DNA from: Flammeovirgaceae bacterium
Lineage (GTDB): Bacteria; Bacteroidota; Bacteroidia; Cytophagales; Cyclobacteriaceae
Length of the DNA: 64,000 nt
Assembly (NCBI GenBank): GCA_016712035.1
Contig: JADJRT010000004.1
Location: forward strand, 285,543 to 349,542
Direction of reading: 5' to 3'
Below the pieces are notes generated by a model that was not told the origin of the DNA, ran no database searches, and saw only the letters and a list, made by a program, of their open reading frames with translations. Of this stretch, positions 1-9,651 are shown piece after piece. Made by a program: the position numbers and the translations under genes. The first letter of the stretch is position 1; each line of letters opens with the position of its first letter.

Positions 1-651
1 GGCAATCATTTTGTCCATGCGCGAGTCAATCCTTTGATAAAGTTCTTCACGCTCTACTTCAAGACCAATCTTTACAACCTCAAATGGACGATTTACTTTT
101 CTTTTTTTTCGCAGTTCTTTCAATGGCTTGCCCTCGGCCGCGTGAAGTTCAAGTGCGCGTACCAACCGATGTGGGTTTTTAATATCCACTTCGCTGAAGT
201 AGTCAGGATCAACTTCCCTTACTTTTTCCTGCAACCACGTTAATCCCTTCAACTCGTACTCATTCGTTATTTTCTCGCGCGTACCTGCTGGAATTTCAGG
301 CATTTCGTCAAATCCTTCCAATACGGCTTTTACATACAATCCCGAACCTCCGCATAGAATTAAGGTATCGTACTTTTTAAATAACTCGTCAATCCGTTCA
401 AGGGCATCCCGCTCGTAGGAACCCGCATCATAGGTTTGTTCGATAGAATGTGTGCTAATAAAATGATGCTTGATCTGTTTTAACTCTTGTTCAGTCGGCT
501 TGGCTGTGCCAATCTCCAATTCTTTATAAATCTGGCGCGAGTCAGCCGAAATTATCTCGGTTTTAAAATGTTCGGCTAGCTGGATGGCGACAGTGGTTTT
601 ACCGACAGCGGTTGGCCCAACAAGTACGATTAGTCTTTTTTCTTTATTCAT
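1..651 (-). CDS. miaA: tRNA dimethylallyltransferase, 3' end outside window
   Basis: MiaA transfers a dimethylallyl group to A37 of tRNAs that read codons starting with U. The start codon is ATG at 649-651, and the frame stays open to the left edge, so the C-terminus is missing. The N-terminus carries a P-loop reading VGPTAVGKTT at about residues 11-20. Further on are the motifs SADSRQIYKELEIGTAKPT and CGGSGLYVKAVLEG, and later NPHRLVRALELH, all characteristic of MiaA. About 217 of the usual 300 residues are present. The gene reads away from the next gene, with about 200 bases of repeat-rich spacer between them. The family assignment is firm. Confidence 0.95.
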   Translation of the reverse strand, partial: MNKEKRLIVLVGPTAVGKTTVAIQLAEHFKTEIISADSRQIYKELEIGTAKPTEQELKQIKHHFISTHSIEQTYDAGSYERDALERIDELFKKYDTLILCGGSGLYVKAVLEGFDEMPEIPAGTREKITNEYELKGLTWLQEKVREVDPDYFSEVDIKNPHRLVRALELHAAEGKPLKELRKKRKVNRPFEVVKIGLEVEREELYQRIDSRMDKMIA

Positions 652-657
652 TTTAGA

Positions 658-680
658 ATTACGAATTACGAATTACGAAT
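658..680. repeat. 7-bp tandem repeat ATTACGA, 3.3 copies
   Basis: Three perfect head-to-tail copies of ATTACGA plus two bases lie immediately upstream of miaA. Related ATTACGA / TCGTAAT words recur at 783-811 and in the hairpin at 3445-3488, which suggests one family of short intergenic repeats. The rest of the miaA to 851 spacer is AT-rich and shows no gene. Confidence 0.7.
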
Positions 681-850
681 GAATAGATCAATCAAATTCG
701 TAAAACTTAATTCAGATTACAATTTTAGTTTGACCTAGTGGCTTCCAACTACTTAGAATAGCAGCAATAAAGACCAGTCCAAATTCGTAAATCACAATCG
801 TAAATCGTAAATTTAAGGTTATCTTGCCACCTTAAAATTCGCCACTACGA

Positions 851-1123
851 ATGATTAAATACACGAACCAATTCCTTACCAAGCTGGAAGACTTAATTGC
901 CGAATCGGACTACATTTTGCGATACGAGAAAGGGAATTTCAAATCGGGGTATTGCCTTTTGAAAGAGCAGAAGATCATGATTCTCAACAAGTTCTTTACC
1001 ACTGAAGGGAAAATAAACGCCCTGCTCGATATTTTAAAAGGGTTGGAACTGGACACCACGCGCTTCACCGAAAAAAGTCTGAAACTCTACGAAGAACTCA
1101 GTCAGGCGGAGGTAAAACTATAA
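851..1123 (+). CDS. conserved hypothetical protein, 90 aa
   Basis: A complete small soluble protein with no signal peptide or membrane segment. It has an alpha-helical look, many charged residues and a central strand-like stretch reading KSGYCLLKEQKIMILNKFF. I recognise it only as a type of small protein common beside MBL-fold hydrolases in Bacteroidota, and assign no function. It ends nine bases before the ATG of the following hydrolase gene (three bases before an alternative start at 1127), so the two are probably co-transcribed. The long open frame, sensible composition and tight spacing argue that it is real. Confidence 0.75.
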   Translation: MIKYTNQFLTKLEDLIAESDYILRYEKGNFKSGYCLLKEQKIMILNKFFTTEGKINALLDILKGLELDTTRFTEKSLKLYEELSQAEVKL

Positions 1124-1132
1124 CCGGTGGCA

Positions 1133-1892
1133 ATGAAGGTTACCTTTCTCGGTACCGGAACGTCACAAGGTGTGCCTGTTATTGGTTGTGATTGTGATGT
1201 TTGCCAATCGCTCGATTATCGCGACAAACGTTTACGATCTTCTGTTCACCTATCCGTAAACAACAAAAGTATTGTTATCGACAGCGGGCCTGATTTTCGT
1301 CAGCAAATGCTGCGGAGAAGATTTTATGTCTGGATGCCATATTATTCACCCATGCACACAAAGACCACATTGCCGGCCTTGATGATGTGCGCGCGTATAA
1401 TTATATACAGCATGCCGATATGCCTGTGTATGGAACCGCGAAAGTATTGGAACAGCTTAAAATAGAATTTTATTACGCCTTCGAAAAGTTTAAATATCCG
1501 GGCATTCCACAACTACAGCTAATGGAAATGACCGATGCCTCCTTTATGGTACAAGGAATTCCAGTAACTCCGTTACCCGTACTGCATTACAAATTACCCG
1601 TTATGGGATTTCGCATAAACAACTTTAGTTACATCACTGATGCCAACCAAATTCCAGATTCAACCTACGAAAAACTGAAGGGGACAAAAGTTCTTGTATT
1701 GAATGCACTCCAACGCGAAAAGCATCTCTCGCATTTCAATCTTGCAGAGGCGCTTGAAGTAGCTGCAAAAGTTGGCGCAGAACAAACATACTTCATTCAC
1801 ATTAGTCATAAATTAGGCTTACATAAAACCGTAGAAAAGAGCTGCCAGAATCTGTAACTTTGGCTTACGATGGGCTTTCCATCGAACTCTGA
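1133..1892 (+). CDS. MBL-fold metallohydrolase (PhnP-like), frameshifted
   Basis: A metallo-beta-lactamase fold hydrolase of the PhnP / RNase Z-like group, about 250 residues when repaired. The N-terminus MKVTFLGTGTSQGVP and the cysteine set GCDCDVC are typical of PhnP-like enzymes. The metal-binding motif HAHKDHIAGLDD lies in another frame, so a net indel occurs at about 1320-1350. A second shift near 1840 hides the normal ending, ELPESVTLAYDGLSIEL, which stops at 1890-1892. The start at 1133 gives the canonical N-terminus. The gene directly follows a 90-residue protein and precedes the NFACT gene by two bases. A phosphodiesterase role is inferred from the family; the substrate is unknown. 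Confidence 0.85.
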
Positions 1893-1894
1893 TT

Positions 1895-3430
1895 GTGCAT
1901 AACAACTATTATTTTCTTCGTCAGCTTAGCGGTCAACTAAATCAACAGCTCGTTGGTTTCTCAGTTGTTTCATGCTTTAGTCAAAACAAGGACGAGTTAA
2001 TTATTGAATTAAATAATTCAAAGCAGTCGTTTTTTATTAAGGCCAGTCTACTTCCCCAATTCTGTTGCCTTTCTTTTCCGGAAAGTTTTAACAGGGCCCT
2101 CAAAAACAGTATTGATCTTTTTCCTCAACTCATTTTAAAGAAGGTAATAGGAATCCGTCAATTTGAAAACGAGCGAAGCTTTGCATTTGAATTGGAGGAT
2201 GATTATTGCTTGCTGTTTAAGATGCATGGCAACCGATCAAATCTGGTTCTGTATCATAATCAAAAAGCAATCTCTCTATTTAGAAATCATCTGGAGGCTG
2301 ATCTTGAAATATCCATTGAACAACTTGATCGACAAATCGATTTCAACCAGAGAGTTTTCGAGCAAAATATTAACAATCTCCCAAAAACATATTTTACGTT
2401 TGGAAAGGTTTTCTGGCAATATTGGCGGGCACAAGGATTTGATAAATTATCAGCAACGGAACAATGGCCTGAGTTTAATAAACTTCTGGCCCTACTTGAA
2501 AAGCCAACTTATTACCTGGTAGAAAAGAAGGCGCGATTATTTTCTCGCTATTCCCTCAGGAGACAATATTCCATTCTTTCCTGGAACCTATTCAGGCTAT
2601 AAATGAATTCTTTCTAAAGAGTTCTATTTCTAACACCCTGCATTCTGAAAAAACAATTCGGTTAAAACACATTCAAGATCAGGTAAAGGGGTAGCAAAAA
2701 TTATATATTAAAAAATCAGCAAAACTGGATGAATTAGTTAATGACCGCCATTACCAGATTTGGGGCGACCTGATCATGGCGCACATGCACCAAATTAAAA
2801 TTGGAACAGAAAAAATTGTACTTGAAAGTTTTTACGATGGCAAGCCCGTAGAGATAAAACTTAAACAAGAACTTAATCCACAAAAAAATGCTGAACTATT
2901 TTATAGGAAAGCAAAGAATCAACAAATAGAAATCAATAAACTGAGAGAAACCATTCGTGGTAAATTGGCTGAAATTGAAAATCTTGAAAAAGATTTAGCT
3001 GCCATAGAGATTGCTACCAACTTTAAGGAATTAAAAAAGGACAGTGTTCCAAAAATAAATAAACAACAACTCAAAACCCTGCCCTATCATGAGTTTGAAT
3101 TTAAAGGCTTCAAGATTTGGGTTGGAAAAAACGCAGACCACAATGACGAACTAACTTTAAAAAACTCTTATAAAGAAGACCTTTGGTTACACGCCAAAGA
3201 TGTCGCTGGCTCACACGTTCTCATCAAATATCAATCGGGTAAAAAATTTCCAAAGGATGTAATAGAACGAGCAGCTCAGTTAGCCGCCTATAACTCCAAA
3301 CGAAAACAGAATCTTTGTGTCCTGTAATTGTTACGCCCAAAAAATTTGTGCGCAAGCGAAAGGTGACCCTAAGGGAATGGTAGTTGTAGAGCGGGAAGAT
3401 GTAATTATGGTAGAACCGAAGCTGAATTAA
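1895..3430 (+). CDS. NFACT family RNA-binding protein (RqcH/FbpA-like), several frameshifts
   Basis: A homologue of Rqc2/RqcH/FbpA, proteins that bind tRNA and obstructed 60S/50S ribosomes in nascent-chain quality control. The start is GTG at 1895, giving MHNNYYFLRQLSGQLNQQL. The middle (about 2776-3050) encodes a coiled coil rich in K and E. The C-terminal NFACT-R domain shows DLWLHAKDVAGSHVLIKY and later AAYNSKRK. Indels at about 2560-2575, two or three between 2690 and 2715, one near 3310 and one near 3363 break the frame. The repaired reading ends in VVVEREDVIMVEPKLN with stop TAA at 3428-3430, for roughly 510 residues. The density of shifts is high, but each segment is well conserved, so I favour sequencing error over decay. 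Confidence 0.85.
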
Positions 3431-3444
3431 TTCATAAATTTCAA

Positions 3445-3488
3445 ATTCGTAATTCAAGATCAAATCGTTACAATCTTGAATTACGAAT
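3445..3488. terminator. 16-bp perfect hairpin between convergent genes
   Basis: A perfect inverted repeat: the left arm ATTCGTAATTCAAGAT at 3445-3460, a 12-base loop, and the right arm at 3473-3488. It sits between the convergent ends of the NFACT gene (3430) and pyk (3495). There is no clear U-tract on either side, so it may be a bidirectional transcription stop, an mRNA 3'-end stabiliser, or a copy of the ATTACGA repeat family. Confidence 0.6.
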
Positions 3489-3494
3489 CTTGAA

Positions 3495-4921
3495 TCAACT
3501 GACAACATGTACTTTTATCATATTCGATCGTCCTCGTGCTTGTATCGGCATACTGGCTAGAATGATAAAAATATCACCTGTAGTTACATGGCCATCGCGT
3601 TTGAGTATTTTCTCTACATCCGAAATAGTTTCGTCTGTAGAGGCTGCTTTGTCATAATGATACGCTTTCGTTGCCCAAACCAAATTCATCGTGTTTAGAA
3701 TAGTATCGTTGCTGGTAAAGGCAAAAATGTTTGCATCCGGTCTATGCGATGATGCTTTGAAAGCAACATAGCCCATTTGAGTCATACCTACAATCGCTTT
3801 AGCTTTTACTTCCTGCGCCAACTTGCAGGCAGTTAAAATCAAACTATCATTGAAATAGTTGGGAGATTTCGGATCAATATCCCTAAACTTATAAAAAATA
3901 TTTCCAGACTTCTCTACAGAGCCAATGGTGCGCACCATGCTTCGGATAACTTCAATCGGATATTTTCCAGCAGCCGTTTCAGCGGAAAGCATGAGTGCAT
4001 CGGCACCATCCAGTACCGCATTGGCAACATCATTCGTTTCGGCACGGGTGGGTCGTGGGTTCTCAATCATGCTCTCCATCATTTGCGTAGCCACAATTAC
4101 GGGTTTAGATGCCTGATTACATTTATCAACCAACATCTTCTGCACCATGGGCACTTCTTCCATCCATATTTCTACACCCAAATCGCCCGCGCTACCATAA
4201 TCGCATCCGTTGCTTCAATAATTGCATCAATGTTCTCTAAAGCCTCGGGCTTTTCAATTTTCGCTACAATTCGCGTATTCGATTTGTATCGATCAATCAC
4301 GGCCCGTAGTATTTCAATGTCAGTGGCTTTGCGTACAAAGGATAAAGCAACCCAATCCACTTTATTCTTTAATCCAAACTCTAGATCTTCGTAATCTTTA
4401 TCGGTAAGGGATGGTGCTGATACTTTCGAAAACGGCAGGTTAATGCCTTTGCGAGATTTAAGCGGCCCGCCATAAACTACGGTGCACAACACCTCTGTGG
4501 CTTTAACCTCTTTTACCTTTAATTCAAATTTACCATCATCAACCAGAATCATGTCGCCCACCTTTACATCTTTGGGAAGTCCCTCATACGATGTGCTTAC
4601 CAATGCCTGATTTCCCAGAACCTCTTTGGTAGTTATTGTGATTGTATCGCCTGCTTTAATTTCTACTCCGGGTTGCATTTCGTTTACACGGATTTTAGGT
4701 CCTTGCAAATCTTGCAGCAACGCAATATGAGTACCTATCTCCTCATTAATCTCACGAACAAAGTCGATTACCTTCTGGTGATCATCGTGCGTGCCATGCG
4801 AAAAGTTTAATCGAAAAACATCGACTCCCTCATTAACTAGTGCGCGAAGCATTTCTTTGTTATTAGAGGCGGGGCCTACGGTAGCTACAATCTTGGTCTT
4901 GTTGTATGAGATACGTTCCAT
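3495..4921 (-). CDS. pyk: pyruvate kinase, one frameshift
   Basis: Pyruvate kinase makes pyruvate and ATP from phosphoenolpyruvate and ADP, the last step of glycolysis. The first part contains KTKIVATVGPAS at the start, FRLNFSHGTHDDH, a beta-barrel B domain, and FVRKATDIEILRAVI with the lysine motif RIVAKIEKPEALENID. The active-site stretch should read MVARGDLGVEI but loses one base at about 4190, so the frame breaks there. The second part continues with KPVIVATQMMESMIENPRPTRAE and SAETAAGKYP. The two parts sum to about 477 residues, the normal length. Its neighbours IPExxxVDY, acpP, fabF and rnc are standard for Bacteroidota. Confidence 0.97.
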
Positions 4922-4930
4922 TGAATTGGG

Positions 4931-5360
4931 TTAGAAAATAAAGTGTTCTTTAGATTTTAAAGCGTCCAAAGGTATGAAAGCGGCTAATTCAATTGTAGAA
5001 ATTTTACGCAAGACTTCCTGCAATCGATTGCTATTAAAGTGATCCTCGCCTTGCGATAAAATTATATAATCATAATGTGGAAATTCTGGGACCAATACAT
5101 TTTTGAATAATTCAGATTCATTGGGCTTATTACGAAACAGTTTGAGCGTATTCACTTCATTTTCAAAAGAATAGTAGGAATACGTGGCTGTTGCGTTATT
5201 TTTATACTGGATAATGAGATCATTTTGCTTGATTAGGTGCGTTGATAAGGCTAAATTAATCCCAGGCAAGTTTATAGCCTTTGGTACTTGAAATAATGCC
5301 GATTAACTCAAAATCAAAGCTATATTCGATTTCAAGTCTTTTTTTCTTCAATTTTGCCAA
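4931..5360 (-). CDS. IPExxxVDY family protein, frameshifted
   Basis: A small protein of the Bacteroidota IPExxxVDY family, of unknown biochemical role, often encoded beside pyk. The body from about 5269 downwards reads INLALSTHLIKQNDLIIQY and contains the family signature region VLVPEFPHYDYIIL. Upstream, another frame gives KKKRLEIEYSFDFELIGI followed by YKLAW, the expected N-terminus. The two join through an indel at about 5265. No ATG is available; TTG at 5358-5360 (giving MAKLKKKRL) or TTG at 5349-5351 are the likely starts. Length is about 143 residues. It lies ten bases upstream of pyk and is probably co-transcribed with it. Confidence 0.8.
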
Positions 5361-5388
5361 TTGATATTTACCCTATGGGTGTTAAATG

Positions 5389-5416
5389 TTTGACAATATT
5401 GCACCAAATATCTTTC
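5389..5416 (+). promoter_or_regulatory. candidate promoter of acpP
   Basis: A TTTG at 5389-5392 is followed after 16 bases by TATCTTTC at 5409-5416, one base off the Bacteroidota -7 consensus TAnnTTTG. It lies 37 bases upstream of the acpP start in the spacer between divergent transcription units. The spacing is slightly short, so confidence is moderate. Confidence 0.4.
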
Positions 5417-5452
5417 TTTGCACTGATTTTTAAATACTAAAACTGTAAAAAC

Positions 5453-5692
5453 ATGTCTGAAATCGCACAAAAAGTAAAACAGATCATCATCGACAAACTC
5501 GGTGTGGAAGAATCTGAAGTTACTCCTGAAGCAAGCTTTACCAATGATTTAGGTGCTGATTCATTGGATACCGTGGAATTGATCATGGAATTCGAAAAAG
5601 AATTCAACATTTCCATCCCTGACGACCAGGCCGAAAACATTGCAACTGTTGGCCAGGCCATTTCTTATCTTGAGGAGAACGTTAAGAAATAA
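5453..5692 (+). CDS. acpP: acyl carrier protein
   Basis: Acyl carrier protein, the soluble carrier of growing acyl chains in type II fatty acid synthesis. It has 79 residues, the normal size, and is acidic and helical. The phosphopantetheine attachment motif GADSLDTVELIM is intact, with the modified serine at residue 37. It is followed 36 bases later by fabF, whose product uses it as a substrate carrier. The start is clear: ATG at 5453 gives MSEIAQKVKQI. Confidence 0.98.
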   Translation: MSEIAQKVKQIIIDKLGVEESEVTPEASFTNDLGADSLDTVELIMEFEKEFNISIPDDQAENIATVGQAISYLEENVKK

Positions 5693-5728
5693 GCAGGTAA
5701 ATAGTCTTTTGCTCCCCTAACGTATTGT

Positions 5729-6979
5729 ATGACATTTAAAAGAGTAGTAGTTACTGGTGCAGGCGCATTAACCCCAATTGGAAACAACCTTCAGCAGTAT
5801 TTTGAAGGTTTAAAATCCGGTAAAAGTGGTGCAGCCCCAATAACACGATTTGACGCCTCTCTTTTTAAGACCAAGTTTGCCTGCGAAATCAAAGGCTTCA
5901 ACATTGAAGACCATATGGATCGCAAAGAAGGTCGCAAACTCGATCCTTTCGCACAATATGCCATGGTGGTGGCAGACGAAGCAATCATACATTCCAACCT
6001 TCCACTAGCTGAACTTAATCCCGATCGTGTTGGGGTAATCTGGGGTTCAGGTATTGGAGGGTTGTTTACTTTCCAGGAGGAAATGAAGTCGTATGCAAAA
6101 GGAGATGGAACCCCGCGTTTCAATCCTTTCTTCATTCCAAAAATGATTCCCGATTTAAGTGCAGGGCACATCTCCATTAAATATGGATTTCGTGGACCTA
6201 ATTTTGTCACGGTTTCAGCCTGTGCTTCTTCCACCAATGCCATCTATGATGCCTTCACTTATATTAAATTAGGTAAGGCCGATGTGATTGTTACCGGAGG
6301 TTCTGAAGCCGCGGTATGCGAGGCAGGTGTAGGTGGTTTCAACGCCATGAAAGCACTCTCAGAAAGAAATGATTCTCCCGAAACAGCCTCGCGTCCGTAT
6401 GATAAAGAGCGCGATGGATTTGTTTTAGGCGAAGGAGCCGGTGCTTTGATCCTGGAAGAGTATGAACATGCTAAAAAAAGAGGCGCAAAAATTTATGCTG
6501 AAGTTTTAGGAGGTGGCCTTTCGGCTGATGCCTATCACATCACTGCGCCCCATCCCGAAGGAGCGGGTATCACAAAAGTAATGCAAAATGCTTTGGATGA
6601 AGCCGGTATTAAGCCTGAAGAAGTAGATTATATAAATACCCATGGTACTTCTACTCCCCTTGGTGACATAGGTGAAATAAAAGCCATTCAAAAAGTATTT
6701 GGTGAACAAGCGTATCGGATGAATATTAGTTCAACCAAATCGATGACTGGCCATTTACTGGGAGCTGCCGGTGCCATTGAAGCATTGGCGTGTATCCTTG
6801 CAATACAAGAAGGTATTATTGCGCCTACAATCAATCATTTTACCGATGATGATGGACTTGACCCTCGGTTAAATCTTACTTTTAACAAGGCTCAGAAAAG
6901 AGAAGTAAAGGTTGCCTTAAGCAATACATTTGGTTTTGGAGGTCACAATGCCTCTGTAATTCTGAAAAAAGTAGAGTAA
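5729..6979 (+). CDS. fabF: beta-ketoacyl-ACP synthase II
   Basis: FabF condenses acyl-ACP with malonyl-ACP in fatty acid elongation. The protein is intact at 416 residues, the usual length. The thiolase-fold catalytic triad is visible: Cys165 in TVSACASSTNA, His305 in NTHGTSTPLGD and His342 in MTGHLLGAAG. The glycine-rich C-terminus NTFGFGGHNASVIL is typical. It lies between acpP and rnc, the standard order in Bacteroidota, and probably shares their transcript. Confidence 0.98.
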   Translation: MTFKRVVVTGAGALTPIGNNLQQYFEGLKSGKSGAAPITRFDASLFKTKFACEIKGFNIEDHMDRKEGRKLDPFAQYAMVVADEAIIHSNLPLAELNPDRVGVIWGSGIGGLFTFQEEMKSYAKGDGTPRFNPFFIPKMIPDLSAGHISIKYGFRGPNFVTVSACASSTNAIYDAFTYIKLGKADVIVTGGSEAAVCEAGVGGFNAMKALSERNDSPETASRPYDKERDGFVLGEGAGALILEEYEHAKKRGAKIYAEVLGGGLSADAYHITAPHPEGAGITKVMQNALDEAGIKPEEVDYINTHGTSTPLGDIGEIKAIQKVFGEQAYRMNISSTKSMTGHLLGAAGAIEALACILAIQEGIIAPTINHFTDDDGLDPRLNLTFNKAQKREVKVALSNTFGFGGHNASVILKKVE

Positions 6980-6989
6980 CGCACCGATT

Positions 6990-7709
6990 GTGTGGAAATT
7001 ACTCTCTTTAGCTAAATCCAATTCAAAAGAAGATAAGAAGCTGATAACGGCAATCAAAACCATTGCCGGTTTTACTCCGTCCAATCTCGCTATTTATAAA
7101 CTCGCTACATTACATAGCTCGCGCGCAAAAGAAAAAGATGGCTTTCGCGAATCGAACGAACGATTGGAATACCTGGGAGATGCCATTCTTGGTGCGGCCG
7201 TAGCCGATTACCTATTCAAGAAATATCCTTTCAAAGACGAAGGCTTCCTTACTGAAATACGATCTCGCATTGTTAATCGCGAGTCGCTCAATCACCTGGC
7301 CCGCAGAGTAGGGGTGGCAGCTATTATGCAGTTCGATCATAAAAATGCCCAACTCAGGCAGGTGATATTAGGCAATGCGCTTGAAGCTTTGGTTGGCGCT
7401 ATCTATTTGGACAAAGGATATAGACGAACCAAGAAATTCGTAATTGATAAACTAATTCAGCCTTATTTTGATTTAGAAGTAGTGGTGAACTCAAACTCAA
7501 ATCATAAAAGCAAAGTGATTGAATGGTCTCAGCGAAATAGTAAAGAAATTCGCTTTGATGTAACCGATGTAAAAAAAGGAAAGAACAGCAAAGAATTTAC
7601 TGCGCAAGTCTTCATTGGCGATCAGGCTTATGGCCAGGGCTTTGGTTATACCAAGAAGAAAGCCGAACAAGATGCTTCTGAAAAAACGTGCGCAATACTG
7701 AATATTTAG
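6990..7709 (+). CDS. rnc: ribonuclease III
   Basis: RNase III cuts double-stranded RNA in rRNA precursors and regulatory duplexes. The 239-residue protein has the catalytic signature ERLEYLGDAILGAAVADYLF at about residues 57-76, with the second acidic cluster in GNALEALVGAIYLDKGY. A C-terminal double-stranded RNA-binding domain follows, with KAEQDASEKTCAIL near the end. The start is GTG at 6990, ten bases after fabF, and gives the MWKLL N-terminus expected for Bacteroidota enzymes. The gene is intact. Confidence 0.96.
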   Translation: MWKLLSLAKSNSKEDKKLITAIKTIAGFTPSNLAIYKLATLHSSRAKEKDGFRESNERLEYLGDAILGAAVADYLFKKYPFKDEGFLTEIRSRIVNRESLNHLARRVGVAAIMQFDHKNAQLRQVILGNALEALVGAIYLDKGYRRTKKFVIDKLIQPYFDLEVVVNSNSNHKSKVIEWSQRNSKEIRFDVTDVKKGKNSKEFTAQVFIGDQAYGQGFGYTKKKAEQDASEKTCAILNI

Positions 7710-7712
7710 AAA

Positions 7713-9570
7713 ATGAGTAACTCAATACGCATAGCCGGAGCCACTGTAAATCAAACCCCGCTGGATTGGGATAACAATGTCGCGAACATTATTTCCGCCA
7801 TCAAAAATGCAAAAAAAGAGAATGTTCAAATTCTGTGTTTCCCTGAACTAAGCTTAACGGGTTATGGCTGCGAAGATTTGTTCCTCAGCGATTGGGTCAG
7901 TGAAAAGCGTGGCTTCACCTCCAAAAATAGTCCCACATTGCGATTCCATCACAGCTTGCATTGGATTACCGATCCGAATCGAAGGCATCACCTATAATGG
8001 CGTTTGTGTTATTGAGAATCAGAAAATAATTGGCATAACGCTAAAGCAAAATATGGCGCGCGATGGTGTGCATTACGAACCGCGTTGGTTCGATGCATGG
8101 CCGTCAGGAAAAGTTCAGAAAATAAAAATTGAAGATCAATTCATTCAGGTTGGCGACTTAATTTATGAAGCAAAGGGCATCAAGTTTGGGTTTGAAATTT
8201 GTGAAGATGCCTGGCGAAAGAAAAAACGTCCTGGTTATGAACTTGCCAAACGAGGTGTGAATTTAATTATGAACCCCAGTGCCAGTCATTTGCTATGGGA
8301 AAAAGTGAATCGCGCGAACAAGAAGTGGTGATAGAGGGCTCTCAAAAATTTAACTGCGTTTATTTACTTGTAAACCTACTCGGCAACGAGGCGGGTCGGA
8401 TGATATATGATGGTGATATTGTTTTCGGACAAAATGGTAAGATTATTAAAATCGCTGAACGGCTTGTTATAAAACCTTTTCATCTGCAATGGTGCGACAT
8501 CAATTTTGAAAATCCGGAATTAACAGAAACTCTTGCTTCTACTGATAATAAAGGGCGAAATGAAGAGTTTGCGAGAGCAACTTCGTTGGCACTTTTTGAT
8601 TATCTGCGAAAAAGCAAAGCCCGGGGATTTGTGCTTAGTCTGAGTGGTGGAGCAGATTCCTCACTTTGCGCAGTTCTTGTAGCCGAAATGGTGCGAAGAG
8701 CTTTTACGGAAATGGGCACAGAAAAATTTTGTGCTACTCTCAACATCCCGGTAACGGATAGCATTAAAGAAATTGTTGGCTCTCTACTTACCTGCGCTTA
8801 TCAAGGGACAAAAAACTCATCAGACGAAACATTGGCTTCGGCTAAAGAATTAGCGGCTTCATTGGGAGCACAATTTCATCAATGGACAATTGATGACGAA
8901 GTGACTTCGTATGAAAGCAAAATTGAAACAGCGCTGGGCCGAAAATTAAGTTGGGAAACAGATGATATTGCTAAGCAAAATATTCAGGCGCGATCCCGCT
9001 CACCTATTATCTGGATGCTAGCCAACATCAAGCAAGCAGTCTTGTTGACGACCTCAAATCGTAGTGAAGGCGATGTGGGTTATGCTACCATGGATGGCGA
9101 CACCAGCGGCAGCTTGGCTCCGATTGCTGGAGTGGATAAGCCTTTCATTTTACAATGGCTGCGCTGGGCCGAGAAGGAATTAAATTACTCCGGTCTTGTT
9201 TCCGTGAACAATCTCACACCTACAGCCGAATTACGCCCAACAGACCGCACTCAAACTGACGAGAAAGATTTAATGCCGTACACAATTCTAGTCGAAATCG
9301 AAAAATTAGCCATCCGAGATCGAAAATCACCCGCAGAAGTATTTCAGCAACTGAGCCGTAGAACCTTAACGCCCGCAGTCTCATCCCATCAATTGAAAGA
9401 ATACATAAAAAAAATTCTTCCAACTCTGGTCAGCCAATCAATGGAAACGGGAGCGACTTGCTCCATCTTTTCATTTGGATGACATTAATGTTGACCCTCG
9501 CAGTTGGTGCCGATTCCCAATACTATCAGGCGGTTTTAGATTTGAATTGCAGGAATTAGAGCAACTATAA
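7713..9570 (+). CDS. nadE: glutamine-hydrolysing NAD+ synthetase, three frameshifts
   Basis: NadE makes NAD+ from nicotinate adenine dinucleotide using ammonia released from glutamine. The N-terminal nitrilase-like glutaminase domain shows FPELSLTGYGCEDLF and FGFEICEDAW (catalytic Glu and Cys). The C-terminal synthetase domain has the ATP pyrophosphatase loop LSLSGGADSSLCAVL and TTSNRSEGDVGYATMDGD. Indels at about 7910, 8305 and 9470 split the frame. The repaired ending reads HLDDINVDPRSWCRFP, with the stop at 9568-9570, for about 619 residues, typical of the long two-domain form. It starts three bases after rnc. As nadE is essential or nearly so, sequencing error is the likely cause of the breaks. 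Confidence 0.93.
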
Positions 9571-9576
9571 AGATAC

Positions 9577-9607
9577 CTTGAGCATTGGGCATTAGTCCTT
9601 ATATTTG
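9577..9607 (+). promoter_or_regulatory. candidate promoter of lgt
   Basis: CTTG at 9577-9580 is followed after 19 bases by a perfect -7 element TATATTTG at 9600-9607. The spacing matches the Bacteroidota sigma-ABfr promoter. It lies just after the nadE stop and 45 bases before the lgt start. Confidence 0.55.
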
Positions 9608-9651
9608 CCAATTCGTCCCGGTTTGACGGGCCCATTTTGATCTTTTATATT

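Noticed and set aside
4172..4200. Programmed frameshift in pyruvate kinase
   Set aside because: No slippery sequence or stimulatory structure is evident, and the same type of break is found in many unrelated genes of the window.
5791..6243. 150-residue frame antisense to fabF
   Set aside because: It is the mirror of an intact essential gene, and its product looks like translated complement.
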